DNA from: Prorocentrum cordatum
Lineage: Eukaryota; Sar; Dinophyceae; Prorocentrales; Prorocentraceae
NCBI GenBank assembly: GCA_963575745.1
Contig: CAUYUJ010019096.1
Location: forward strand, 1 to 64,000
Direction: 5' to 3'
Length of the DNA stretch: 64,000 nucleotides
Made by a program: the position numbers and the translations under genes. Numbering within the stretch: position 1 is the first letter of the stretch; each line of letters begins with the position of its first letter. This document shows positions 11,481-61,609 of the stretch, in pieces. The notes beneath the pieces are model-generated. The model was not told where the DNA came from. It was given only the letters and a program-made list of their open reading frames with translations, and made no database searches.

Positions 11481-13731
11481 CCTGCACCGTGGCTATGAAG
11501 GCCCCCGCGGGCCCCCGCACCTGCTGCCATGGGGCTCTGGATGTCCCCACACGTACTACCCACTTCTTCCACGCGCTCTGGAGCTGCTCCTGGAGGCCGT
11601 CCTGGTTGGCTACCTCGTGCCATGCCATGGCCCAGTTCAGCAGCGGCTCCGTGTTGGCGCGGGTGGCGGGGTCGGCGCCTTGCGCGAGCAGCGTGAGCGG
11701 CGTCGACCTCCCCATGGTGTTGCCCCTGAAGGAGGTCGCCACACTCTGCCGCAGGGTGGTGGAGGTGGAATTGGGCATGCCCATGACCTGCGCCCCGTAC
11801 ATCGCCGACGGCACCTACCCCTGTCTGATGATTGCCTGCGCAGGTCCCCCTGCTCGGCGTATGCGGGCGATGCGGTCTCGCCTCGCTGCGTACTTGCTGG
11901 CCCTCTTGCTGAAGGCGCTGACTCGTCTCCTCCTGCCCGCCGCGGTGGCGGCGCCGAGGTGGTCGGCGTGTCGCGCCATCTTGATGCCGAGCGGGTTCAC
12001 TCTCCTGGCGAGGCCGTCCTGCAGCGCGGTGGTCGAGGCCATGGTGACCGTCTTGCCCTCCGCGCCTTTGGATGCCTTCATGTCCAGCCTCCCGAACATG
12101 TCCACGAGCTCCTGCACCAGCTGGGTGTGCCAGTGCTGCACGAACAACCTCGCGCCCCGCGTGGCGACTGCCAGGTCGTCGAAAAAAAGGCAGACCGAGG
12201 CCCACGGGAAGTTGGCGATGACCCCGTCCAGCTCCCCGAAGATGACCATCTTGAGGCAGAGGGACGCTAGGCGGCTGCCTGCGACGATGCCACGCGCCCA
12301 TCTCGACCCCCCCGTGCATGCGTTGTCCAGCACGATGCGCCGCGTCATCGAGTAAATGCGCAGCACCATCTTCAGGATCACCGTGTTGAATCCTGATCTC
12401 GTGCCTGCTTGCCACACCTTCTCGTGCGTGACGTACTCGAAATACTTGACCAGGTCGAAGTACGTGACAGCGTACTCCATCCCTTGGGCCACCGTGGCCT
12501 CGCAGAACAAGGCCTGCTCCCAGGCGGCCCTCTCACTGGACCTCCCTCTCGCAGCCCAGTCGTAGCCCCTGCGGTGGCAGTGCCCCCATCTCCTGGCGTA
12601 CGGCATGCGGGTAGTCCCCCGCAGCCTGGCCAGCTCAGGAATCAGCCCGAGGTTGCGGTACCCGCCCGAAGCCTTTGCCAGCAAGTAGAACAGGATGGTG
12701 TCCTGCGCTTGCGGCCAGGGCGAGCCCGCCTCCAGGGCGTTGAGGGCGATGGCCACCCTCGCCGCTCCATGGATGCCCCCTTCGCGCCAGAGTCCCGGGT
12801 GTCATCCCGATCCCCCCAGCCCCGTCTTGGTCCTGAAGCGGCCGCAAGCCTCGATCACCTGCTGCGGGGTGATGGGCGGCGGCTTGGACTCTGCCCACTC
12901 GATCTCCGCGGGCGGCTGGAGCCACGTCGCCCTCGGCACGAGCGGGTCGTGCCAGATGCTCTCCCACCCCTTCGGCGCGGCATCGGCGGCCTTCTGGGGG
13001 TGCGTGAGCTCGTGCATCTGGTCGCTGTCGGCCCCCGCTGGCGCTGCCTGCGGCTGCCAAGGCGCTGGGGCCTTGGTCCACTTGTGCAGCGCTCCTGCTC
13101 CTCGCTCTCCGTGCGCGGCGACCCACTGCCGCCGCTGCGCCGCGGCCGCTCGGTGCACCATCTTCCAGTACTTCCTGCTGGCGATGTCCAGCAGCGTGGC
13201 AGTGAAGCCCAGGTAGTCCTGGGCGCGGTCGCCGATGTCGGTGACTCGCCAGTCTCGCAGCGTGTGTACGATGAGCGGCCATCGAATCGTATTCCACGTA
13301 TTGGGGTCCTGCTGGCCCTCGGTGGGAGGCGCTCTGACCGCGAATCGGTCCTGCACCCCTTCCGCCTCCTCCCGAGGGGCGCCCTCCGGCTCCAGCAGCC
13401 CGTCCTCCTCGTCCGTGTCGTTGCCTGCCTCTGTCTGCCCAGGCGCCCGCTCTGCGAACAGCGGCGTGACGATGTCGTGGCTGAGTAGCCCATCAGCAAT
13501 GTGCTGAGCTCGCCGAAGCGCGCCTGCGTCTCGCCGCTGCTGCCGCGCGTTGGCCAGTGACCTCAGCTGGCGCAGCCGCCGCGCAAGCCACTCGGCAGCC
13601 TCGGCCCACTGCTGCTGCTCCTGTGCCGCGGTGCAGGGCATGGGCCTGCGCGGCCTCTGCTTGTAGTTGGCCTTCTCGAAGTGGCCCTGTCTCTTGCCCA
13701 GGTCGTCGCCATTAGGCCTCGCCGAGCTCAC
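11480..13731 (-). pseudogene. LINE reverse transcriptase domain, with two nonsense codons
   Basis: The part upstream of the catalytic core (13731-12802) is rich in Arg/Gln/Ala and stops at a TGA at 12801-12803, probably a former tryptophan. The core follows in the same frame: VTYFDLVKYFEYVTHEKVW (motif A, aspartate codon near 12456), ARGIVAGSRLA (a P-Q/G-x-x-x-G-like segment) and VCLFFDDLAVAT (motif C, near 12186-12175). Motif C is FFDD instead of the usual Y/F-A-D-D, keeping both catalytic aspartates. After a TAG at 11815-11817 the frame goes on with VPSAMYGAQVMGMP, the post-catalytic segment, until a frameshift near 11480. Confidence 0.87.
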
Positions 13732-14585
13732 TCCAGTGCTCTTCGACCTGGCTCTGCGTGTACTTATTGTGTGCGAGCGGCCTAGGCCATGGCACTGGCT
13801 GCGAGGGGCAGCCCGTGGGCCGTGTCAGCGGCCATGGCGCCCGCTTACACAGCACGTTGATGATGTAGTCGCTTCGCTGATGCACTGGGACCCTCATCTT
13901 GACGGGCATGTGCGGCGACGTGTTGTACCCTTCTTGGACTTCTGCCTTGAGCGCGTGTGCAACCAGGCCGCGCGAGACGATGAAGTAGTCCCGCGTGCTC
14001 CTCGTGCCATCTTGCTTCAGGCAGCTGCCCTGCTGCGTGTCTCTCACGATGGTGTCATTCATCTTGCGGACGATCTCTGACTGCTCCAGCATCTCTGGGT
14101 CCATGTTGAAGTCGCCGCCGAGGATCCACTCCTTCTGGATCGCGTCCACGGTGGCGCCCCACTTGGCCAGGATGCGCTGGTTCCTCTGCGTGAGGCCCTC
14201 GCTGTTCCACAGGTACGCGGTACCTAGCACGAGCCCCTCCTTGCTGTAGGCGTCGACCCAGGCCACGGCGAGTCGCCCCGTGGACTCTCGCGGGCTGATG
14301 TCCCACCTGGTGAATCCCATTGCGCACGAAGTCCATGCCCCTGCTTCGTGGCGTCGCTATCAAAACTCCAGCACTGTGACCCGCCTTGGTCTTCGCGCTG
14401 CTCACTACCCCGGTGTTCCAGCCCTCCTTGCGCATGCGGGTCTCGAACAGGTCGAGCTGCGTGCCGCTGGCCTGCAGCTCCTGGCCCAGGACGATGGCGT
14501 CCTGGTCGTTGTCCCTGATCTGCTTCATCACTCGCTCAAGCGACTTCAGAGTCGCGCCTTTGGGCAGCGGTGGTTGGTTCCGCCG
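13712..14585 (-). pseudogene. LINE endonuclease (EEP/AP-endonuclease-like) domain, frameshifted
   Basis: The segment 14585-14320 reads LKSLERVMKQIRDNDQDAIV, then LGQE, and later HSAGVLIA: the first strands and the catalytic-glutamate region of the exonuclease-endonuclease-phosphatase fold that nicks target DNA for LINEs. After a shift of frame near 14318 it continues MGFTRWDISPRESTGRLAVA and WILGGDFNMDPE, where G-G-D-x-N is the metal-binding motif, and ends with RSTRDYFIVSRGLVAH, the usual late D-Y-F-V-V element. It lies in the same frame as the upstream zinc-finger ORF, separated only by the TAG at 14586-14588. Confidence 0.85.
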
Positions 14586-15569
14586 CTACCCCCGCTGCTG
14601 AACCCACTGGGTTTTGCTGATGGTGAGGGCGTGGCCAGTCTGCAGCTCGCCCATCAGCAGCTTAAGAGGAGCCGCCACCTTGCCAGCCTGATCTGGCGTG
14701 ACCCCCACGTCGACGAGCGCCTTGCAGATGTCCTGCTCGCTGGCGCCTGCGGGGATCTCGAGGAGGGCCTCCTTGATGGGGCTCTCGGGGCAGCTGCGCT
14801 TGCGGTTGTCAGCGCTGCCTGCCCTCTCCTTGGCGGCGCGAGCCTGCTCCGCCCTGGCCTTCTGCTGGAGGCGCTCCGCGTGCTGCTTGGCCCTCTCCTC
14901 TTCCAGTGCCTTCTGCTCCTTGGCGTGGGCGACCGCGGCGACGAGCTGCTCACGCTTCTCGCTCTCGTCGTCGTCGACGCAGCGCTCGGCCTGCTCCATG
15001 AAGGCGAGCGCTGCCGCCCATCCCTTCCCTGGGGCGGGGACGGACAGCTCCTTGATCTTCTTGTCCAGGGTCTCGAGCTTGCTGTCGAACTTGCCCGGCT
15101 TGCTCTGCTCGTCGGCGAGCTTCTCGTCGAGCGCGTCTCTCTGTTCCTTGAGCGCGTCGATCCTATGCTGGCACTTGTCTTTCTGCGCTGCGACCCTGTT
15201 CCTGTCTCGCACCACTCTGCATTCGGTGAAACAGCGCGGTACCCCCGTCTCCAATGATGCCTGCTCGGCGGCGAGCTTGTCCTTGAGCTGCGCCACCTGC
15301 GGCTGCAGGGGCTCCTCCAGGAACGGGTCCTTGGCGAGTTTCCTGAGCTCAACCAGCTTGGCACGGTAGTGCTGCACCTTGGTGAGCTTCTCGTCGTGGC
15401 TTTTGTCCCCGAGGGTCTCTCCTGCCGCCGCGCTGGAAGATCCTGCGGCTGCTGCGGTCGGGCGTGCACCCCAGCACTTCCAGCAGTATTTGTACTTGGC
15501 TCCGTTCTTGACGTTGCACGGTTCGCACCGCCACGTCGTGTTGTTGCTGCCATTGCTGCTGGCAACCAT
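14586..15569 (-). CDS. LINE ORF1-like protein: RanBP2-type zinc finger plus coiled coil
   Basis: Starting at the ATG at 15569-15567 (MVASSNGSNN), this gives 327 residues. Residues about 13-33 read WRCEPCNVKNGAKYKYCWKC, which fits the RanBP2 zinc finger (W-x-C-x2-C-x3-N-x6-C-x2-C), a fold that binds RNA or ubiquitin. A long charged Glu/Lys/Arg/Gln stretch follows, typical of a coiled coil, as expected for an ORF1 RNA-binding protein of a LINE. The frame is open upstream of this ATG, so the start could be earlier. The ORF ends at a TAG; the same frame continues directly into the endonuclease, so this may once have been one polyprotein. Confidence 0.72.
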   Translation of the reverse strand: MVASSNGSNNTTWRCEPCNVKNGAKYKYCWKCWGARPTAAAAGSSSAAAGETLGDKSHDEKLTKVQHYRAKLVELRKLAKDPFLEEPLQPQVAQLKDKLAAEQASLETGVPRCFTECRVVRDRNRVAAQKDKCQHRIDALKEQRDALDEKLADEQSKPGKFDSKLETLDKKIKELSVPAPGKGWAAALAFMEQAERCVDDDESEKREQLVAAVAHAKEQKALEEERAKQHAERLQQKARAEQARAAKERAGSADNRKRSCPESPIKEALLEIPAGASEQDICKALVDVGVTPDQAGKVAAPLKLLMGELQTGHALTISKTQWVQQRG

Positions 15570-15718
15570 CCGTTGGCTCCGACACTCGTGGCCACTCTGA
15601 AGTCTGAGCGTCGTACACTCGGGGCCTCCTGCAGGCGAAGGGGGCGCGACCGAGCGCAAAATGGCTGCGGAGGGGGAGGAGGGGGAGGGAGAGGGGGAGG
15701 AGGAGGGGGACGCCCAGC

Positions 15719-15966
15719 CCCGCGCCCCGCTGCTTGCACCACGATCCTGACAGCCACCCCCCATCCCTGCACACCCTCCGCCTGCCCCGCCCGGTCAGGG
15801 ATCGCCCTCGATCAACGTCCCCGACACCCTTCCGACGCCTTCCCCGACGCCCGTCTCGACGCCCTTCTCGACGCCCCGCCCCGCGCCCAGCCGCTTGCAC
15901 GACGATTCTGACAGCCACCCCCCATCCCGGCACACCCTCCGCCTGCCCCGCCCTAGTCGGGGGTCC
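15719..15966 (-). repeat. 80-bp segment duplicated in the LINE 5' leader
   Basis: 15719-15800 and 15881-15965 share about 80 bp with few differences; both contain TCTGACAGCCACCCCCCATC or a one-base variant. Between them are short CGACGCC-type repeats. The pair lies just upstream of the zinc-finger ORF when read on the minus strand, as repeated promoter modules do in some LINE leaders; that role is inference. Confidence 0.7.
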
Positions 15967-16152
15967 CCGTCGTGGTGCCCGCAGCCGCGCCGCGGTCGGC
16001 GGGTTTTTCCCCCAGCCCTTGGCCCGGTCCGCCTGATTGCGCCCCTGGCCTGGTCCGCCTGATTGCGGCTGTGCCCCCCTCCCTCCCTCCTCGTCCCCAG
16101 ACCCCCTCGGGCAATGAACAAAAATCATGGCGGGAGGTGTTTTGTTACGTCC

Positions 16153-16275
16153 GGCCTATGGGGGCCCTTCTATGCCGCCCCTCGAGAGCGTCAAAACACG
16201 GCTCAGGATGAAAAGCCGGTCCAGGGGCATGGGTCGAGACATCCGGGGCCCCGCATTGAACAAATCATGACGTTG
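16153..16275. repeat. dispersed repeat D copy 1 (GGATGAAAARCCGGTCC)
   Basis: A 120-bp unit with GGGGGCCCTT, GAGAGCGTCAAAACACG, GGATGAAAAGCCGGTCC and GGGTCGAGAC in this order. The same order recurs at 19911, 27135, 33771, 34165, 34578, 45945 and 46905. Confidence 0.75.
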
Positions 16276-16439
16276 GGGGTCTGGGTCATCCTCCCGTTTG
16301 TTCTTCCCTTTTCCTCCTGCTCTTGGCCTGCTGTCTTCGCCTGGCCCCCGCTCCCGCGTGCCCGCCCGCCCGGCCGGCCCCGACCTCCCGCCTGCGCGTT
16401 TCGGGCCGGACGAAGGGGGGGGGGGATAGGGGGAAAGGG

Positions 16440-16545
16440 GGGGTACGAAATCTGCTGCACGCAGCTGGTTTCGGACCTACCGAGGGGCCCACTCCTCGAT
16501 ACATGGCCGCCTCCGGTGCCGGGAGGCGCCGGGAGAATCGGGTAT
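16440..16545. repeat. GGGGTACGAAATCTGCTGCA repeat copy 1
   Basis: Shares GGGGTACGAAATCTGCTGCA and CTTGGCC/CTCGATAC-GGGAGGCGCC parts with 63885-63990. Confidence 0.75.
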
Positions 16546-16689
16546 ACGTGAGCTGATTCTCCCCCCCCCCCCCCCTCTGCTATCCCCCCCTTTCGCCCAG
16601 CCCGAGCGCGAGCACGGGCAGCACGGCCTGTCTGGGACTCGCGTGGTGGCGCGCCGATTCCCACTTGGCGCGCACACCTTGCCTCTTTC

Positions 16690-16772
16690 TCCTCCTCCTC
16701 CTCGTGCTCCTCCTCCTCGTGCTCCTCCTCACCCTCCTCCTCCTCCTCCTCCTCCTCCTCCTCCTCCTCCTC
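16690..16772. repeat. (TCC)n tract
   Basis: TCC repeat ending TTCCTTCCAG at 16786. An open stretch follows (16787-16953) that I could not assign; 16.9-17.35 kb shows nothing recognisable. Confidence 0.9.
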
Positions 16773-17369
16773 GCTTCCTTCCAGGCATCGATAAGTACGA
16801 AGCCACCTCGAACCTCTTGCGCGGCGGCCAAGCTGCAGTAGGCTCCAATGTCATTTCTGTGGTGATGCACGCGCCCTGCCTGGGTCCTCGGGTTCGCTCT
16901 CCCGTGCGGTCTAATCGGTTTCTGGGCTTGTTCCTCAATCAGTGTTTGCAGTGAGGGGGTCCTGGCAGATGTTGAGGAAATGTGCGCACATTCCAGACCG
17001 ATGTCGGTGGGCTGCGCTCGGGGTTGGGTTTTTTGTTGGCGGGAAGGTTCTTGTTCCATCCAGTGGATGGCTGAATTGCCAGGTTCCAAGAGCAATGCGA
17101 GAGTACGTACAGAGATTCGGGAGTAGAGAAAGTAGGCATAGCAGGTGACCCTCCGAGCTGGGGCCCCTTGAGCCGTTAGCGGCCGCGTCGCGTGAGGCAC
17201 GAGGGGGGAAGGCGGGAGGGACTGACCGGCCTCTGGCCACAGAGATGGCTGACCAGCCAGCACCGCTGCTAGACGGTCATGGTGGCTGGCATGGGCGGTT
17301 CTTGTTATAGCAGGTGGCAGTCCGACCATGGTTTGGACATGCCTCTTGTGGCACTGAATGCGCTGAAGA

Positions 17370-17470
17370 AGGGGGAAGGGGGGAGGGGGAAAGGGCGATG
17401 GGTGGGAGGAGAAGGAGGAAGAGGAAGAGGAGGAAGTGGAGGAGGAAGAGGAGGAGGAGGAGGATTAAAG
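17370..17470. repeat. purine-rich GGA tract
   Basis: Imperfect GGA/GGGA repeat. 17.48-18.03 kb beyond it has nothing recognisable. Confidence 0.85.
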
Positions 17471-18039
17471 GAATGAGGAAAAGGAGGACGAGGGGTGGGG
17501 TGGGTGGAAGAGGAGGAGCAACATCAGCACAAGAAGCAGGAGCAGGGAAGGATGAGGGATGAAGAGGGGGCAGGGAAGGGAGGATCCTGTAGTTTCCCTG
17601 TGCGCCTTCGTGTTCATCCCACGGGTGACGGCGGGTTTTATCAGGCTGCCGCTCCTTGTCTTTGACGTCGTGGAGGGACTCCCGTGACCGTTGATCGTCA
17701 TTCTCCATTGCGTTCCGCTCCTCAATTATGGCGCCGGTTGGGCTCAGCATAAAAGTGCTCGCACCGTGCGTCGTAGATTCCCATGGCGCGCCGACAGCGA
17801 TGACGGCGGCGACAGCGCCGACGAGGCATGTGGTTTGGCGGCCGTGCAGGCGGGAACAGAAGAGGCTTAGGTGGGGGGGGAGTGGAAGCGTGGCAGGAAG
17901 AAAACGTGGAGGAGAAAAATGAGGAGGCAGAAGAGGAGGACGAAGAGAATGAGGAGGACAGCGCAAGGGGATGGAGCCAGGGATGGGGGCGAGGAGCCGG
18001 ATGACGAGCATTGAGATGGTGAGAACGATGAGAAGCAGA

Positions 18040-18420
18040 AGGAGGAGTGGGAGGAGGAGGAGGAGGAGGAGGAGGAGGAGGAGGAGGAGGAGGAGGAGGC
18101 GGGGGAGGAGGAAGAGCAGCATGAACAAGAACATTGTTTGCAGGTGGAGAGGCACGACCTTGAGCGGCTGCCCCCGTCAGTTTAAGCTCGTGAAGGAGAA
18201 GGAGGAGAAGGATGAGGATGAGGAGGAGGAAGTGGAGACGGGGTAGGAGGTGGAGCAGGCGGGAGTGCAGGTGGGGCGGGGAAGGGAGGAGGAGGAGGAG
18301 GAGGGAGGAGGAGGAGGAGAGGAGGAGGAGGAGGAGGAGGAGGAGGAGAGGGAGGAGGACGAGGAGGAGGGGAGGAGGAGGAGGAGGGGAGGAGGAGGAG
18401 GAGGAGGAGGAGGAGGAGGA
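18040..18420. repeat. (GGA)n arrays
   Basis: Two GGA arrays (18040-18116 and 18286-18420) separated by mixed sequence. Confidence 0.92.
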
Positions 18421-18439
18421 GAATGATCCAAGATTATCA

Positions 18440-18492
18440 GAGATTCTCGATTCATCCTCACCCGATGCTATACTCGTCCTGGCCACGTGCCA
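18440..18492. repeat. 50-bp segment repeated at 19545-19595
   Basis: CTCGATTCATCCTCACCCGA here and TTCGATTCATCACCACCCGA at 19.55 kb, then CTCGTCCTGGCCACGTGC and CTCGTCCTGGCCTCGTGC. Both copies run into (GGA)n arrays. Confidence 0.75.
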
Positions 18493-18539
18493 GAGGAGCA
18501 GGAGGGAGGAACGGGAACAGGAGGCAGAGGCGGAGTTCG

Positions 18540-18755
18540 GAGGCGGAGGGGCGGTGGAGGCAGAGGAGAAGGATGAGGAGAAGACGGAGGAGGAGGACGA
18601 GGAGGAGAAGGATGAGGAGGAAGAGGAGGACGAGGAGGAGGAGGAAGAGGAAGAGGAGCAGGAGGAGGAGGAGGGGGAGGGGGAGGAGTCGGAGGAGGGA
18701 GAGGGGGGAAGAGGGGGAGGGGGGAAGAGGAGAACGAGGACGAGGATGAGGATGA
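18540..18755. repeat. (GGA)n array
   Basis: Imperfect GGA/GAGGAC repeat. 18.76-19.19 kb, between it and the first flippase exon found, shows nothing recognisable. Confidence 0.9.
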
Positions 18756-19194
18756 GGCCAATTCACCGACCGCCCTCCCAGTTTTGTCGTGATTTGTAAC
18801 GCCCGTTGCTTTACGCTGGCTGTTAACCGGCGGCGTCGCCGTGGTGCGCACACCCATGAGGCTCGAGGAATGTGATGAGTTTGTTTAACATATTTGTTGT
18901 TGTTTAGCTTCCGTTGGCGTCCAGACGCGTTTGGACTCTAGGGACGCTCCGAGGATCTGTACGAAGCGGGTCGAGTCCAGGCCGATGTTGTGCAGCAAGT
19001 GGTCATCCGTTGCAGAATTTCCGTGACTCTACGCATTAGGCTGGTTGATCAAAAGGGGTCTGGAACGTGTGTCATGCGGCTCCTCCGCCTGTGCGGTTGA
19101 GAAAGGTATGGAGAACACGATCACTCAGTGTGGATGTCACCATCTGTTGCCCATCCGTCCTTCCCCTTCTCATCTCGTTCTGTCTTCCCGCCAG

Positions 19195-58689
<39,495 letters not shown>

Positions 58690-59185
58690 GCGCTCGGAGG
58701 AAGCGAGCGATGGGCGCCCGGGTTCGCCTCGACACCTCGGCCGGCTTCGCCCCGAGGTTCTCACCGAGCGCTCCACTACTCGCAGAGTGCCTACTCGCAA
58801 ACGTCCGAAACAAGCATAGCTTGCTCTGTGCAATGGATCTTACATCCCCCGCGGCGGATCCAGGCCATCTGCGAGCAGTGACTCTGCGAGCAGCGGAGCG
58901 CGCTTGTCTGGATTCGAAGGTGAAGAACGTTCTTAAGCCTATACGTTGTTGTGATCGTTTTCTTATTCGTTGTTTTTCCGATCGTCGCGGGCCCTCGCAT
59001 CCCCCCCCCTATGGAGTAGATTTTGGCTTTTGTGGCGCCTGTTTGCAGGCGGCTGAGGTCCCCCCCGCAGCACGCGCTGCTGCAAAGAGTCGCATTCAGC
59101 AGAGGTCCAGAGCCAGAGCCCCCCCCCTTCCTTCTCCTCCCCCCCTTCCGCCCAATGCCGAAACGCCAGATAAAAAAATCGTTCA

Positions 59186-59220
59186 CTTTGGCGCTCCGCG
59201 CGGATTTCTTGGGCGCGCGG
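59186..59220. repeat. partial foldback element (left arm only)
   Basis: GGCGCTCCGCGCGGATTTCT is a left-arm copy, cut off after about 35 bp. Confidence 0.55.
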
Positions 59221-59499
59221 CCCAAAATGTTATGCCTGTGCCGTTTCGTGTTCCTCTAGAGCCAGACCTTCGCGGCGCGCACGGGGGAGGAGGGGGAGGG
59301 GGGAAGGCGTCTTGGAAGCAGGCTGCTCCTCGGAATGCGCGGGCCTTGTCTGCAGATGTAGGGCCAGCGCCTCCTGAGAAGCAGCCTCCTTGCGAGAAGC
59401 CTTCCGCCCTCCCCCAGACCTTCCTCGAGGGCTAGAAAATAGCTCCAGGACCTCCAGGACCTCGACCTCTAAAATCCTGTCGAGGGGGTGCACATTTGC

Positions 59500-60125
59500 G
59501 TGTGAATGGCCGCTCGGGGCGTCTTGGAGGCCTCTTGGGCGCTTCTTGGGCCGTCTTGGGCGCTCTAGACGGTCCAAGAGGGGTCCAAGACGGCTCCAAG
59601 ACGGCCGAAGATACCTTCACGACGGCCCAAAATCGCCCAAGATGGCCCCAAGACGCCCCAAGAGGCTTCCAAGACGCAGCAAGAGGCGCCCAAGAGGCGT
59701 CCCAGGAGGCGTCCCAGGAGGGCCCCAAGAGGCCAACATCATCGATTTCCTATAGGAAAACGTACAGTTCTAGCATATACGGCTTTTCGGCTTTCACGGC
59801 ATTGAAGACGGTCCAAGAGGCCCCCAAGAGCACCCCAAGACGGCCCAAGAGGTTCCCAAGATGCCTCCAAAACGGCCTAAGAGGGCCCAAAGACGGTCCA
59901 AGAGGCGCCCTAGACGACCCAAGAGGGCCCCAAGACGGTCCAAGAGGCGCCTAAGACGGCCCAAGAGGGCCCCAAGACGGCCCAAGAGGAGGACAAGACG
60001 GCCCAAGAGGGCCTCAAGACGGCCCAAGAGCGCTCCAAGAGAGCCCGAGATCGACCAAGACGGCCCGAAGACGGCCCGAGAGGCGCCCCAGAGGCGTCCC
60101 AGGAGGATCCCGAGAGGCAGGAATC
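59500..60125. repeat. CCAAGAGGC/CCAAGACGGC degenerate satellite, block 3
   Basis: Irregular 9-11 bp units such as GGCCCAAGAGGC and GCCCCAAGACGG, the reverse complement of the 28 and 40 kb blocks. A spacer with GAAAACGTACAGTTCTAGCA interrupts it at 59755-59812. Confidence 0.88.
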
Positions 60126-60219
60126 GCCGATTTCCGTTAGGAAAACGTGCATTTTAGTATATACGGTTTTCCGGTTTTCACGGCGTTCAAGGCTCCTAGT
60201 ACGAACAGTGGTGTGAGTA

Positions 60220-60790
60220 ATGTCGGTTCGGGTTAAAACGGCTACGCGGGTTAAAACGGCCATGCGGGTTAAAACGGCCATGCAGGTTGAAACGGCCATG
60301 CGGGTTCAAACGGCCATGCGGGTCAAAACGGCCATACGGGTTAAAACGGCCATGCGGGTTAAAACGGTCGTGCGGGTTCAAACGGCCATGCGGGTTAAAA
60401 CGGCCATGCGGGTTAAAACGGCCGTACGGGTAAATAAAATGGTCACGCGAGTTAAAATGGCCATGCGGGTTAAATCTGCCATGCGGGTTAAAACGGCCAT
60501 GCGGGTTAAAACGGCCATGCGGGCCAACGGCCAGGCGTCGGAAAATGCCACCACCCGCCATTTTGCTTGCGGGGTGAAATCTCGATGCAGGGGGAGGGGG
60601 ATTGCTTGTAGCGCGCTACAGAAGCACGCGGCCTCTTTTCCTCTTCTAATGCTACAGACTACCCCTTGCCGTTTTGCCCGCGGGCGGATATGTCGCGTTA
60701 AAATGGCCATGCGCGTTAAAACGGCCATACGGGTTAAAACGGCCACGCGGGTTAGAACAGCCATGCGGGTTAAAACGACCTCGGGCAAGG
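60220..60790. repeat. 18-bp satellite (ATGCGGGTTAAAACGGCC)
   Basis: Tandem 18-bp units at 60228-60535 and again at 60695-60785. Because 18 is a multiple of three, the array is open as a Met-Arg-Val-Lys-Thr-Ala hexapeptide repeat (203 codons including the unique part between). Confidence 0.92.
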
Positions 60791-60959
60791 TTCTTGAAGC
60801 GCTCTTTCCGTTTCCGTGCCGAGCCAGGTAACGGAACGAGCGAGGTACGAGTGATGGCGTTTTGGTGTGGGCGAAGCCCTAAAGGGAGGGTAGCGTGCGC
60901 ATTTGAGTGTTAATGGCCGTTGTCGGGTTTTCTTTCGGGTTTTTGCATGTTTTTCGGGT

Positions 60960-61230
60960 TCCCCCCCAAGACGGCCCAAGAGCGCTCCAAGAGAGCCCAA
61001 GACCGCCCAAGACGGCCCAAGAGGCCCCCAAGAGGCGCCCAAGGGGCGTCCCAAGAGGGCCCCAAGAGGCCGATCCAATCGATCATCCAGCGGAAAACGT
61101 ATATTTTTAGCATATGCGTTTTGTCGGCTTTCACGGCGTTGACGACGGCCCAAGAGGCCCCCAAGACCGCCCCAAGACGGCCCAAGAGGCTCCCAAGAGG
61201 CCCCCTAAAACTGCCCAAGGGGGCCCCGAT
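60960..61230. repeat. CCAAGA satellite with GAAAACGTATATTTTTAGCA spacer, block 4
   Basis: Units as in block 3, with the spacer at about 61092-61148. Ends before a GATGAC tract. Confidence 0.88.
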
Positions 61231-61440
61231 GAGGGTGATTGTGTTGATAATTCAGGTGACGATATTGATGATGATGACGACGATGGCAATGATGACGATG
61301 GTGATGACGATGTTGCTGCTGATGGTGGTGATGGTGACGATTGTGATGATGGTGATGGTCATGGTGATGATGACGACGCCGCTGACGATGACGCCAGATA
61401 TGATGGTGATGAGGATGGCGATGATGACGATGACGATTAT
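61225..61440. repeat. GATGAY/GGTGAT tract
   Basis: Imperfect GATGATGACGAC and GGTGATGGT trinucleotide sequence, about 200 bp. Confidence 0.85.
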
Positions 61441-61609
61441 CCCAGCTAAAACTTGAGCGCGCGCGAGGCGCGCGCGATGGTTCTAGTGTATATATGTGGC
61501 TATGTTTACATACGTAGCGCCTCGTCGTCGCGGATAAGGGTGAAGGGACGGCGGGGATGTCTGCAGTCTGCGAGGCTTTGAAGAAGTTCGCAAAGCCTTT
61601 CGCCACACG

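Larger units (their letters stand above)
9850..15970 (-). mobile_element. LINE-type non-LTR retrotransposon, nearly full length but inactivated
   Basis: Read on the minus strand, the element carries, in order, a zinc-finger and coiled-coil ORF (15569-14586), an AP-endonuclease-like domain (14585-13712), a reverse transcriptase (about 13731-11500), an RNase H and a Cys-containing tail (ending at 9927). This layout is that of a non-LTR retrotransposon with RNase H. I see in-frame stops at 14586-14588, 12801-12803 and 11815-11817, and frameshifts near 14318, 13720 and 11480, so this copy is dead although most motifs are clear. The 5' leader holds an 80-bp duplicated segment. Outer ends are estimates; no poly-A tail or target-site duplication was seen. 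Confidence 0.88.

Noticed and set aside
16787-16953. Possible N-terminal flippase exon after TTCCAG (IDKYEATSNLLRGG)
   Set aside because: The position after a (TCC)n tract is attractive, but it lacks the expected T-S-K-Y-T...F-L-P...E-Q residues and ends in a stop.
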